This document shows positions 1-5,392 of a DNA stretch of 5,392 nucleotides, one piece after another (positions within the stretch are counted from its first letter, which is position 1; every line of letters begins with the position of its first letter). This DNA comes from Corallincola sp. (lineage in GTDB: Bacteria > Pseudomonadota > Gammaproteobacteria > Enterobacterales > Neiellaceae). Under the pieces are notes generated by a model. It had not been told where the DNA came from and did no database searches. It worked only from the letters and a program-made list of their open reading frames with translations. The DNA lies in contig JAGOCY010000133.1 of NCBI GenBank assembly GCA_017998495.1, positions 1-5,392 on the forward strand, in the 5' to 3' direction. A program made the translations under genes and the position numbers.

Positions 1-203
1 GCCCCGGCCACGACCGCCGCTACGCCATCGACGCAAGCAAGATCGAGCGCGACCTCGGCTGGAAGCCCGCCGAAACGTTTGATACCGGTATCCGCAAGAC
101 CGTGCAGTGGTACCTGGCCAACCCCGAGTGGGTGGCCAATGTGCAAAGTGGCGCTTACCGCGACTGGGTGCAGACCCAGTACGCAGGCACGGCTGAGGCA
201 TGA
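1..203 (+). CDS. rfbB: dTDP-glucose 4,6-dehydratase, C-terminal end (5' partial)
   Basis: Only the last 66 complete codons are present (first full codon at 3, stop TGA at 201-203). The enzyme is an NAD-dependent extended SDR that converts dTDP-glucose to dTDP-4-keto-6-deoxyglucose, the second step of dTDP-L-rhamnose synthesis in the cytoplasm. The visible piece starts with [10 protein letters not shown], the conserved C-terminal substrate-binding signature of RmlB, and continues with [10 protein letters not shown] and the typical tail with [12 protein letters not shown]. The NAD-binding fold and the catalytic Tyr/Lys lie left of the window and cannot be checked. The stop overlaps the rfbD start as ATGA, so the two are co-transcribed and probably translationally coupled. 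The identification is strong because of both the motif and the gene order rfbB-rfbD-rfbA-rfbC. Confidence 0.93.
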   Translation, partial: PGHDRRYAIDASKIERDLGWKPAETFDTGIRKTVQWYLANPEWVANVQSGAYRDWVQTQYAGTAEA

Positions 204-1102
204 AAATCCTCCTGCTCGGCAAAAACGGCCAGGTGGGCTGGGAGCTGCAGCGCAGCCTGGCGCCGCTGGGCGAGGTGACCGCGCTGGATCGGCACAGCAG
301 TGACTTTTGCGGGGACCTCAGCAACCTGCCAGGCCTGGCCGAGACGGTGCAAATGCTGCGTCCCGATGTCATCGTCAATGCCGCCGCCCACACCGCCGTG
401 GACAAGGCCGAGAGCGAGCCCGAACTGGCCCACCTCATCAACGCCACTGCCCCCGGCGTGCTGGCGCAAGAGGCCCACAAGCTGGGCGCCTGGCTGGTGC
501 ATTACTCCACCGACTACGTGTTTGACGGCAGCGGCAGCCAGCCCTGGCTGGAGACCGACACGCCCGCACCGCTCAACGTGTATGGCCAGACCAAGCTTGA
601 AGGCGAGCAACTGATTGCCCAGCACTGTCCAAAACATCTGATCTTCAGAACCAGCTGGGTCTATGCCGCGCGCGGCGGCAACTTTGCCAAGACCATGCTG
701 CGCCTCGCGCGCGAGCGCGAGCGCCTGACCGTGATCAACGACCAATGGGGCGCACCCACCGGCGCCGAGCTGATTGCCGATGTCACGGCCCACGCTGTTC
801 GCCAGGTACTGCAGCGCCCAGCCGGGCCGCAGGGCGCGGCGGGCATCTACCACCTGACCGCCAGCGGCCAAGCCAGCTGGCATTTGTATGCAAAACATGT
901 GCTGGCCCAGGCAGCACAAGCGCAACCAGCTATTGAACTGGTAGCAAAAGAAGTGGCCCCCGTGCCCACCAGCGCCTTCCCCACGCCCGCCAGGCGTCCG
1001 CACAACTCGCGCCTGAACACCGAAAAACTGCAGACCGCTTTTGGCCTCAAGTTGCCCGACTGGCGCACCGGCGTAGCCCGCATGCTGCGCGAAATTATTT
1101 GA
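200..1102 (+). CDS. rfbD: dTDP-4-dehydrorhamnose reductase
   Basis: This 300-residue protein is the usual length for RmlD, which uses NAD(P)H to reduce dTDP-4-keto-L-rhamnose to dTDP-L-rhamnose, the last pathway step. The N-terminal Rossmann motif GKNGQVG is at residues 7-13. [10 protein letters not shown] (101-110) carries Thr104, and [10 protein letters not shown] carries Tyr128 and Lys132; these match the Thr/Tyr/Lys catalytic set known for the family. The C-terminal substrate domain ends with [19 protein letters not shown], also characteristic. The start ATG at 200 overlaps the rfbB stop; no well-spaced Shine-Dalgarno is present (GAGG lies only 1 nt from the ATG), so re-initiation by ribosomes leaving rfbB is likely. 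Residues about 240-250 ([11 protein letters not shown]) use AT-richer codons than their surroundings and resemble part of the intergenic repeat near 4566, suggesting an in-frame repeat remnant in a tolerant C-terminal segment. Confidence 0.96.
   Translation: MKILLLGKNGQVGWELQRSLAPLGEVTALDRHSSDFCGDLSNLPGLAETVQMLRPDVIVNAAAHTAVDKAESEPELAHLINATAPGVLAQEAHKLGAWLVHYSTDYVFDGSGSQPWLETDTPAPLNVYGQTKLEGEQLIAQHCPKHLIFRTSWVYAARGGNFAKTMLRLARERERLTVINDQWGAPTGAELIADVTAHAVRQVLQRPAGPQGAAGIYHLTASGQASWHLYAKHVLAQAAQAQPAIELVAKEVAPVPTSAFPTPARRPHNSRLNTEKLQTAFGLKLPDWRTGVARMLREII
918..937 (+). repeat. Repeat-like segment inside rfbD
   Basis: By eye, this 20-base stretch matches 4566-4585 (one arm of the intergenic repeat) at 16 of 20 positions: AAGCGC is shared, followed by AGCTAT after a short divergent spacer. 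It is read in frame as part of rfbD codons 240-246. It lies in a local patch of AT-rich codons (ATT, GTA, GCA, AAA, GAA). The similarity is directly visible. That it derives from the same repeat family is an inference, and chance similarity is possible. Confidence 0.35.
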
Positions 1103-1130
1103 TGCGATAATTGATGAAATTCTTCATCAA
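1099..1130 (+). promoter_or_regulatory. Probable VapBC operator: TTGATG half-site array
   Basis: A perfect 8-bp inverted repeat, TTGATGAA at 1111-1118 and TTCATCAA at 1123-1130, is separated by ATTC. A third half-site, TTGATG at 1099-1104, lies exactly 12 bp upstream of the left arm in direct orientation and includes the rfbD stop codon. The array sits directly upstream of vapB and overlaps its likely -10 element. VapB-type ribbon-helix-helix antitoxins, alone or with VapC, commonly autorepress by binding such palindromes, so this is the expected operator. The repeats are seen in the sequence; binding is inferred. A perfect hairpin could also form in any rfbD read-through RNA, but it has no T-tract and is unlikely to be a terminator. 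Confidence 0.55.
1103..1111 (+). promoter_or_regulatory. Possible extended -10 promoter for vapBC-rfbA-rfbC
   Basis: TGC followed by GATAAT (1106-1111) fits an extended -10 element (TGn plus a hexamer matching TATAAT at 5 of 6 positions). The region 16-18 bp upstream has no good -35 hexamer, but extended -10 promoters tolerate that. Transcription would start near 1118, inside the palindrome, giving a leader of about 24 nt before the vapB ATG. Placement between two TTGATG half-sites fits an autorepressed toxin-antitoxin promoter. This is a sequence-pattern prediction only. Confidence 0.4.
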
Positions 1131-1141
1131 ATGAGGTGCTT

Positions 1142-1348
1142 ATGCGAACCACTGTCACCATCGACGATGCCCTCTACCAGCAGGCGCTGGACATGATCGA
1201 CCCTGGTATGGACAAGGCAGAGCTGTTTCGTGCAGCCATTCAGACCTTTATCCGCGTGCAGGCTGCGAAACGCCTGGCGGCACTGGGCGGGAAGGCGCCC
1301 GACATGCAGGATGTGCCACGCCGTCGCGAAGCGCTGTCTACGCAATGA
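1142..1348 (+). CDS. vapB: VapB-family type II antitoxin
   Basis: This 68-residue protein begins [16 protein letters not shown], the usual opening of the VapB-type ribbon-helix-helix antitoxins: a DNA-binding beta strand (about residues 2-7) followed by two helices (about 8-20 and 25-45). The C-terminal part, with [15 protein letters not shown], would be the flexible region that wraps and inhibits the toxin. ATG at 1142 is chosen because GAGG (1133-1136) lies 5 nt upstream; an in-frame GTG at 1136 would add two residues but falls inside that Shine-Dalgarno. The stop overlaps the vapC start as ATGA, typical of toxin-antitoxin pairs. It lies 39 bp after rfbD and is preceded by a palindromic operator, so autoregulation is expected. 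Family assignment is confident; the exact VapB subfamily is not determined. Confidence 0.9.
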   Translation: MRTTVTIDDALYQQALDMIDPGMDKAELFRAAIQTFIRVQAAKRLAALGGKAPDMQDVPRRREALSTQ

Positions 1349-1746
1349 ATGTACTGATCGATACCTCGGTATGGGTGGCCCATTTCAGGTGCCGCAACGA
1401 TGCATTGGTCGATTTGGTGGCACTAGACTTGTCGCTGACCCATCCGATGGTGATTGGCGAACTTGCTTGTGGCACACCACCGGCGCCCCGAAGCCAAACC
1501 TTGCACGACATCGGACTGTTGCGCTCGGCCGCCCAGCCTACCCAGACAGAGGTCTTGGCGTTTATAGAAGAAAAAAATCTCTATGGCCTTGGTTGCGGCC
1601 TCATCGACATTCATCTTCTGGCATCCACACTCATTACCCCCGGCGCCACGCTGTGGACCCTGGACCGAAGGCTGGCTGGGCTGGCAGCAAGGTTCGGCGT
1701 GGCCCATTCACCCACCCCCCACGCCCAAGAGGGCAAACCCTCATGA
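1345..1746 (+). CDS. vapC: VapC-family PIN-domain ribonuclease toxin
   Basis: This 133-residue protein is a PIN-domain toxin of the VapC type, expected to be a Mg-dependent endoribonuclease neutralised by VapB. The four acidic active-site positions are all present: Asp6 in LIDTSVWV, Glu39 in VIGELACG, Asp88 in [10 protein letters not shown], and Asp107 in LWTLDRRL. The catalytic centre therefore looks intact and the gene is not obviously decayed. The fold appears to end near RFGVAH (116-121), and the last dozen residues, [12 protein letters not shown], look like a read-through tail that also carries the rfbA ribosome-binding site. A run of seven A residues (1571-1577) lies mid-gene. The start overlaps the vapB stop and the stop overlaps the rfbA start, both as ATGA. 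VapC toxins often cleave tRNA or rRNA, but the target here cannot be read from sequence. Confidence 0.92.
   Translation: MNVLIDTSVWVAHFRCRNDALVDLVALDLSLTHPMVIGELACGTPPAPRSQTLHDIGLLRSAAQPTQTEVLAFIEEKNLYGLGCGLIDIHLLASTLITPGATLWTLDRRLAGLAARFGVAHSPTPHAQEGKPS
1729..1742 (+). promoter_or_regulatory. Hairpin masking the rfbA Shine-Dalgarno
   Basis: GAGGG (1729-1733) is the likely Shine-Dalgarno of rfbA, 9 nt before its ATG at 1743. It pairs perfectly with CCCTC (1738-1742) around a CAAA loop, so a 5-bp stem would hide the site and end directly against the start codon. Ribosomes finishing vapC, whose stop is at 1744-1746, would melt the stem. This is a classical layout for translational coupling. 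The pairing is visible; the regulatory effect is inferred and the stem is short. Confidence 0.45.
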
Positions 1747-2630
1747 CCCAACGCAAAGGCATCATCCTCGCCGGCGGCTCCGGCACCCGCCTGCACCCCG
1801 CCACCCTGGCCATCAGCAAGCAGCTGCTGCCGGTGTACGACAAGCCCATGATCTATTACCCGCTCAGCACCCTGATGCTGGCCGGAATCCGCGACGTGCT
1901 CATCATCAGCACCCCGCAAGACACCCCCCGCTTTGAACAACTGCTGGGCGATGGCAGCCAATGGGGCATGAACCTGCAATACGCGGTGCAGCCCAGCCCC
2001 GATGGTCTGGCTCAGGCCTTCATCATTGGCGACAAGTTCGTCGGCAATAACCCCAGCGCGCTGGTGCTGGGCGACAACATCTTTCACGGCCACGACTTTG
2101 CCCCCCTGCTGGCAGAGGCCGATGCCCAAACCAGCGGCGCCACTGTCTTTGCCTACCATGTGCAAGACCCAGAGCGTTATGGCGTGGTGGCCTTCGATGC
2201 CAGCGGCAAGGCCAGCAGCATCGAGGAGAAGCCGCTCAAGCCCCAAAGCAACTACGCCGTCACCGGGCTGTATTTTTACGACAACCAGGTGGTTGACATC
2301 GCCAAGGCCGTCAAGCCCAGCGCCCGGGGCGAACTCGAAATAACCGCCGTCAATCAGGCCTACCTGGACCTGAACCAGCTCAACGTGCAGATCATGCAGC
2401 GCGGCTACGCCTGGCTCGACACCGGCACGCATGACAGCCTGCTCGAAGCTGGCCAGTTCATCGCCACGCTGGAGCACCGCCAGGGCCTGAAGATTGCCTG
2501 CCCCGAAGAAATTGCCTGGCGCAACGGCTTTATCACCAGCGAGCAGCTTGAAAAGCTGGCCCAGCCGCTGGCCAAGAATGGCTACGGCCAATACCTGCAG
2601 CGCCTGCTGGTAGAAGGCGGCCAGCCATGA
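1743..2630 (+). CDS. rfbA: Glucose-1-phosphate thymidylyltransferase
   Basis: This 295-residue protein is RmlA, which joins glucose-1-phosphate and dTTP to make dTDP-glucose, the first and usually feedback-controlled step of dTDP-rhamnose synthesis. The nucleotide-binding signature GGSGTRLHP is at residues 11-19 and [12 protein letters not shown] at 25-36. [10 protein letters not shown] contains the Mg-binding Asp111, EEKP (161-164) contains the sugar-phosphate Lys163, and [10 protein letters not shown] contains the second metal ligand Asp226. Length and motifs are those of a full, active enzyme. The start at 1743 is set by the family N-terminus ([12 protein letters not shown]); the same frame is open far upstream, but that part is only the vapC region read in another frame. 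The start overlaps the vapC stop and the end overlaps the rfbC start, both ATGA. Its Shine-Dalgarno is inside vapC and in a hairpin. Confidence 0.97.
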   Translation: MTQRKGIILAGGSGTRLHPATLAISKQLLPVYDKPMIYYPLSTLMLAGIRDVLIISTPQDTPRFEQLLGDGSQWGMNLQYAVQPSPDGLAQAFIIGDKFVGNNPSALVLGDNIFHGHDFAPLLAEADAQTSGATVFAYHVQDPERYGVVAFDASGKASSIEEKPLKPQSNYAVTGLYFYDNQVVDIAKAVKPSARGELEITAVNQAYLDLNQLNVQIMQRGYAWLDTGTHDSLLEAGQFIATLEHRQGLKIACPEEIAWRNGFITSEQLEKLAQPLAKNGYGQYLQRLLVEGGQP

Positions 2631-3175
2631 AGGTCACGCCTACCGCCATTCCTGACGTTCTGATCATCGAACCCAAGGTGTTTGGCGACGCTCGCGGTTT
2701 CTTTTACGAGAGCTTCAACCAGAAAGCCTTCAACGAAGCTACGGGTACGAACCATCAGTTTGTTCAGGACAACCACAGCCGCAGCGCCAAGGGCGTACTG
2801 CGTGGTTTGCATTACCAGATAGAGCAGCCCCAGGGCAAGCTGGTGCGTGCGGTTAGAGGCAGCGTATTCGATGTGGCGGTGGATATTCGCAAGAACTCGC
2901 CTACGTTCGGCCAGTGGGTCGGCATAGAGTTGAGTGAGGACAACCACCGGCAAATGTGGGTGCCGCCGGGATTCGCTCATGGTTTTATGGTGCTAAGCAG
3001 GAGTGCTGACGTCCTATACAAGACCACGGCTTATTACGCGTTGCAGCATGAGCGATGCATCGCATGGAACGATGATTTGATTGCCATTGATTGGCCTGTT
3101 CTTGAGGTTTCCCCCTTGCTGTCTATGAAGGATCAGCGAGGCGCCGCGCTTTTATTTTCAGAAGTTTTTGAATAA
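2627..3175 (+). CDS. rfbC: dTDP-4-dehydrorhamnose 3,5-epimerase
   Basis: This 182-residue cupin enzyme is RmlC, which epimerises dTDP-4-keto-6-deoxyglucose at C3 and C5 (third rhamnose step). Key motifs are [11 protein letters not shown] (20-30), [18 protein letters not shown] (47-64) with catalytic His62, [20 protein letters not shown] (76-95), [10 protein letters not shown] (111-120), the Tyr131 region (VLYKTT), and SMKDQRG with Asp169, which pairs with the catalytic His in the family. The Shine-Dalgarno AGAAGG (2612-2617) lies 9 nt upstream of the ATG. Base use differs from the neighbours: sampled 60-base blocks are 45-55% GC against about 67% in the adjoining part of rfbA, with more T/A-ending codons toward the 3' end. 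The C-terminal tail [11 protein letters not shown] is unlike the common family ending. The gene looks complete and functional, possibly acquired separately from rfbA. Confidence 0.95.
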   Translation: MKVTPTAIPDVLIIEPKVFGDARGFFYESFNQKAFNEATGTNHQFVQDNHSRSAKGVLRGLHYQIEQPQGKLVRAVRGSVFDVAVDIRKNSPTFGQWVGIELSEDNHRQMWVPPGFAHGFMVLSRSADVLYKTTAYYALQHERCIAWNDDLIAIDWPVLEVSPLLSMKDQRGAALLFSEVFE

Positions 3176-3218
3176 CAGGGCACGATACCTGTCATTCGTT
3201 AATTTGGATGTATCACTT

Positions 3219-4496
3219 ATGAATCTCAGCCAAGCAGAAATTGCCATTATCGGACTTGGGTATGTTGGCCTGCCTCTTGCAGTCGAATTTGGAAAGCACC
3301 GCAAAGTGCTGGGCTTTGATATCAACAGTGCTCGCATCGCGCAGTTGCAATCCGGCCACGACAGCACGCTGGAGGTTGAGCCGCACGACCTGGCCGCCGC
3401 CAGCCACCTGCGCTTCAGCAGCAACGCAGCCGACCTGAAAGACTGCCAGGTGTTCATCGTCACCGTGCCCACCCCGGTAGACCAGGCCAACCGCCCCGAC
3501 CTCACGCCGCTCATCAAAGCCAGCGAAACCGTGGGCAGGGCGCTCAAGCAGGGCGACGTGGTCATTTACGAGTCCACCGTCTACCCCGGCGCCACCGAAG
3601 AAGTGTGCGTGCCCGTGCTGGAAAAGTTCAGCGGATTGGCGTTCAACACCGATTTTTTCTGTGGCTACAGCCCCGAGCGCATCAATCCCGGCGACAAGCA
3701 GCACCGCCTGCCCAGCATCAAGAAGGTGACCAGCGGCAGCACTCCGCAAGCGGCCCAGGCCATTGACCAGCTCTATGCGCAGATCATCACCGCCGGCACC
3801 TACCAGGCCAGCAGCATCCGCGTGGCCGAAGCTGCCAAGGTGATCGAAAACACCCAGCGCGACGTGAACATCGCGCTCATGAACGAGCTGAGCCTGATCT
3901 TTCACAAGCTCGGCATCGACACCCTCGAAGTGCTGCAGGCCGCCGGCACCAAGTGGAACTTCCTGCCCTTTCGCCCCGGCCTGGTGGGCGGCCATTGCAT
4001 CGGCGTGGATCCGTACTACCTCACGCACAAGGCCCAAGAAGTGGGCTACCACCCCGAGGTGATATTGGCCGGCCGTCGCATCAACGATGGCATGGCCAGC
4101 CATGTGGCCGACCAAACCATCAAGCTGATGCTGCGCAAAAACCTGCCCGTGCTGGGCAGCCGCGTGCTGGTGCTGGGCCTCACCTTCAAAGAAAACTGCC
4201 CCGACGTGCGCAACACCAAGGTGGTCGACATCGTGCGCACCCTGCAGGGCTACAACACCCAGGTCGATGTGTACGACCCTTGGATCAGCGTGGCCGAGGC
4301 GCAGCACGAATACGGTCTGCAGTGCCTGGCCGACATGCCCGCACCTGGCCAATATGCCGCCATCGTGCTGGCCGTGGGACACCAGCAGTTTGTGGAACTG
4401 GGCGAAGCCGGCATCAAAGCTCTGGGCCAGAGCGGTGCCGTGCTGTTCGACGTCAAGGGCGTGCTGCCGCTGGGCGCGGCCGATGGTCGGCTGTAA
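3219..4496 (+). CDS. tviB: UDP-N-acetylhexosamine 6-dehydrogenase (TviB/WbpO type)
   Basis: The protein has 425 residues from ATG 3219, the length I recall for Salmonella TviB. It belongs to the UDP-glucose/UDP-ManNAc dehydrogenase superfamily and should oxidise UDP-GlcNAc or UDP-GalNAc at C6 with two NAD to the uronic acid. The NAD motif GLGYVG is at 12-17, followed by VTVPTPVD (81-88), [12 protein letters not shown] (117-128) and [11 protein letters not shown] (150-160). [17 protein letters not shown] (207-223) has the central Lys207 and Asn211. [11 protein letters not shown] carries catalytic Cys260, and [16 protein letters not shown] marks the C-terminal domain. [10 protein letters not shown] is typical of the TviB/WbpO group. 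ATG 3219 is preferred to an in-frame TTG at 3168, inside rfbC, because it gives the family N-terminus; only a weak GGA (3206-3208) precedes it. GC content climbs from about 38% around the start to about 70% within 60 codons. Whether GlcNAc or GalNAc is preferred cannot be told. Confidence 0.93.
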   Translation: MNLSQAEIAIIGLGYVGLPLAVEFGKHRKVLGFDINSARIAQLQSGHDSTLEVEPHDLAAASHLRFSSNAADLKDCQVFIVTVPTPVDQANRPDLTPLIKASETVGRALKQGDVVIYESTVYPGATEEVCVPVLEKFSGLAFNTDFFCGYSPERINPGDKQHRLPSIKKVTSGSTPQAAQAIDQLYAQIITAGTYQASSIRVAEAAKVIENTQRDVNIALMNELSLIFHKLGIDTLEVLQAAGTKWNFLPFRPGLVGGHCIGVDPYYLTHKAQEVGYHPEVILAGRRINDGMASHVADQTIKLMLRKNLPVLGSRVLVLGLTFKENCPDVRNTKVVDIVRTLQGYNTQVDVYDPWISVAEAQHEYGLQCLADMPAPGQYAAIVLAVGHQQFVELGEAGIKALGQSGAVLFDVKGVLPLGAADGRL

Positions 4497-4507
4497 AAGT
4501 GAGCAGA

Positions 4508-4528
4508 TCAGGCAAGCGCCTGGGTTTT
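4508..4528 (+). terminator. Possible weak intrinsic terminator after tviB
   Basis: CAGGC (4509-4513) pairs with GCCTG (4518-4522) around an AAGC loop, with a possible extra T-G pair at 4508/4523, followed by GG and TTTT (4525-4528). It lies 12 nt after the tviB stop. The stem is short and the T-tract only four long, so termination would be partial at best. It could reduce, not abolish, read-through into tviC. Confidence 0.33.
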
Positions 4529-4537
4529 AAAAATGAG

Positions 4538-4585
4538 TAAAAACAGCCTCTAGCGCTTACCCCATAAGCGCCAGCAGCTATCAAA
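4538..4585 (+). repeat. Intergenic dispersed-type repeat with hairpin
   Basis: The tviB-tviC gap holds AACAGCCTCTAGCGCTTA, a CCCCA loop and TAAGCGCCAGCAGCTATCAA. GCGCTTA (4553-4559) and TAAGCGC (4565-4571) form a perfect 7-bp stem, with two further pairs (CT/AG) beyond one mismatch. From memory, near-identical elements (AGCGCTT hairpin flanked by GCAGCTATCAAA and AAACAGCCTCTAG) are scattered in many copies through Comamonadaceae intergenic regions; I know of no assigned function. The hairpin is seen directly; the family link is recall and not checked. It lacks a T-tract, so it is not a standard terminator. A six-codon open frame (ATG 4533) inside it is not considered a gene. Confidence 0.6.
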
Positions 4586-4595
4586 GTTGAAAAAA

Positions 4596-5392
<797 letters not shown>

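Noticed and set aside
155..1003. Long minus-strand open frame of 282 codons opposite rfbD
   Set aside because: It lies fully antisense to a clearly conserved rfbD; its Ala/Gly/His/Val-rich composition is typical of GC-rich shadow frames and it shows no recognisable motif.
1111..1130. Perfect hairpin after rfbD as an intrinsic terminator
   Set aside because: It is AT-rich in the stem, has no T-tract after it, and fits an operator palindrome much better.
1230..1742. N-terminal extension of rfbA upstream of ATG 1743
   Set aside because: The frame is open but overlaps vapB and vapC, and its translation does not resemble the RmlA family, which begins right at [12 protein letters not shown].
1611..2591. 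Minus-strand open frame of 326 codons opposite vapC and rfbA
   Set aside because: Shadow of rfbA; low-complexity Gly/Ala/Val/His composition and no family features.
3176..3191. CAGG/CCTG inverted repeat between rfbC and tviB as a terminator
   Set aside because: Only four pairs with an eight-base loop and no T-tract; not distinguishable from chance.
3168..3218. TTG start for tviB giving 17 extra residues
   Set aside because: It overlaps the end of rfbC, lacks a good Shine-Dalgarno, and the extra residues do not look like the family N-terminus; ATG 3219 gives the expected 425 residues.
3213..4382. Minus-strand open frame of 389 codons opposite tviB
   Set aside because: Shadow of tviB, whose catalytic motifs are all on the + strand; the antisense product looks like GC-rich noise.
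4533..4553. Six-codon open frame with ATG in the tviB-tviC gap
   Set aside because: Too short, no ribosome-binding site, and it lies within the repeat element.

Overview
The window is a stretch of a surface-polysaccharide (O-antigen or capsule type) nucleotide-sugar locus, all genes on the + strand. High GC content, C/G-ending codons, protein style and an intergenic repeat of a type I recall from Acidovorax, Polaromonas and Rhodoferax suggest a beta-proteobacterium of the order Burkholderiales, probably Comamonadaceae. This placement is from recognition, not from a search.

Layout. Positions 1-203 hold the 3' end of rfbB (rmlB), followed by rfbD (200-1102). A vapB-vapC type II toxin-antitoxin module (1142-1746) sits between rfbD and rfbA. 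rfbA (1743-2630) and rfbC (2627-3175) complete the dTDP-L-rhamnose set. Next comes a UDP-N-acetylhexosamine 6-dehydrogenase of the TviB/WbpO type (3219-4496). A 99-bp gap holds a possible weak terminator and a dispersed-type repeat, and then a TviC/WbpP-type UDP-GlcNAc/GlcNAcA 4-epimerase begins at 4596 and runs off the right edge.

How the genes work together. RfbA, RfbB, RfbC and RfbD convert glucose-1-phosphate plus dTTP to dTDP-L-rhamnose. TviB and TviC should supply UDP-GalNAcA (or the related UDP-GlcNAcA). The polymer built by this locus is therefore likely to contain rhamnose and an acidic N-acetylhexosaminuronic acid. No glycosyltransferase, flippase or polymerase gene lies in the window.

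The most unusual part is the toxin-antitoxin module. It is spliced into the rhamnose operon with stop/start ATGA overlaps: vapB to vapC, and vapC to rfbA. It brings an operator-like array of TTGATG half-sites overlapping an extended -10 promoter, and a small hairpin masks the rfbA ribosome-binding site at the vapC end. This arrangement could place rfbA and rfbC under toxin-antitoxin transcription and make rfbA translation depend on vapC translation. A second notable point is a sharp drop in GC content across rfbC and the first codons of tviB, which suggests a recombination patch.
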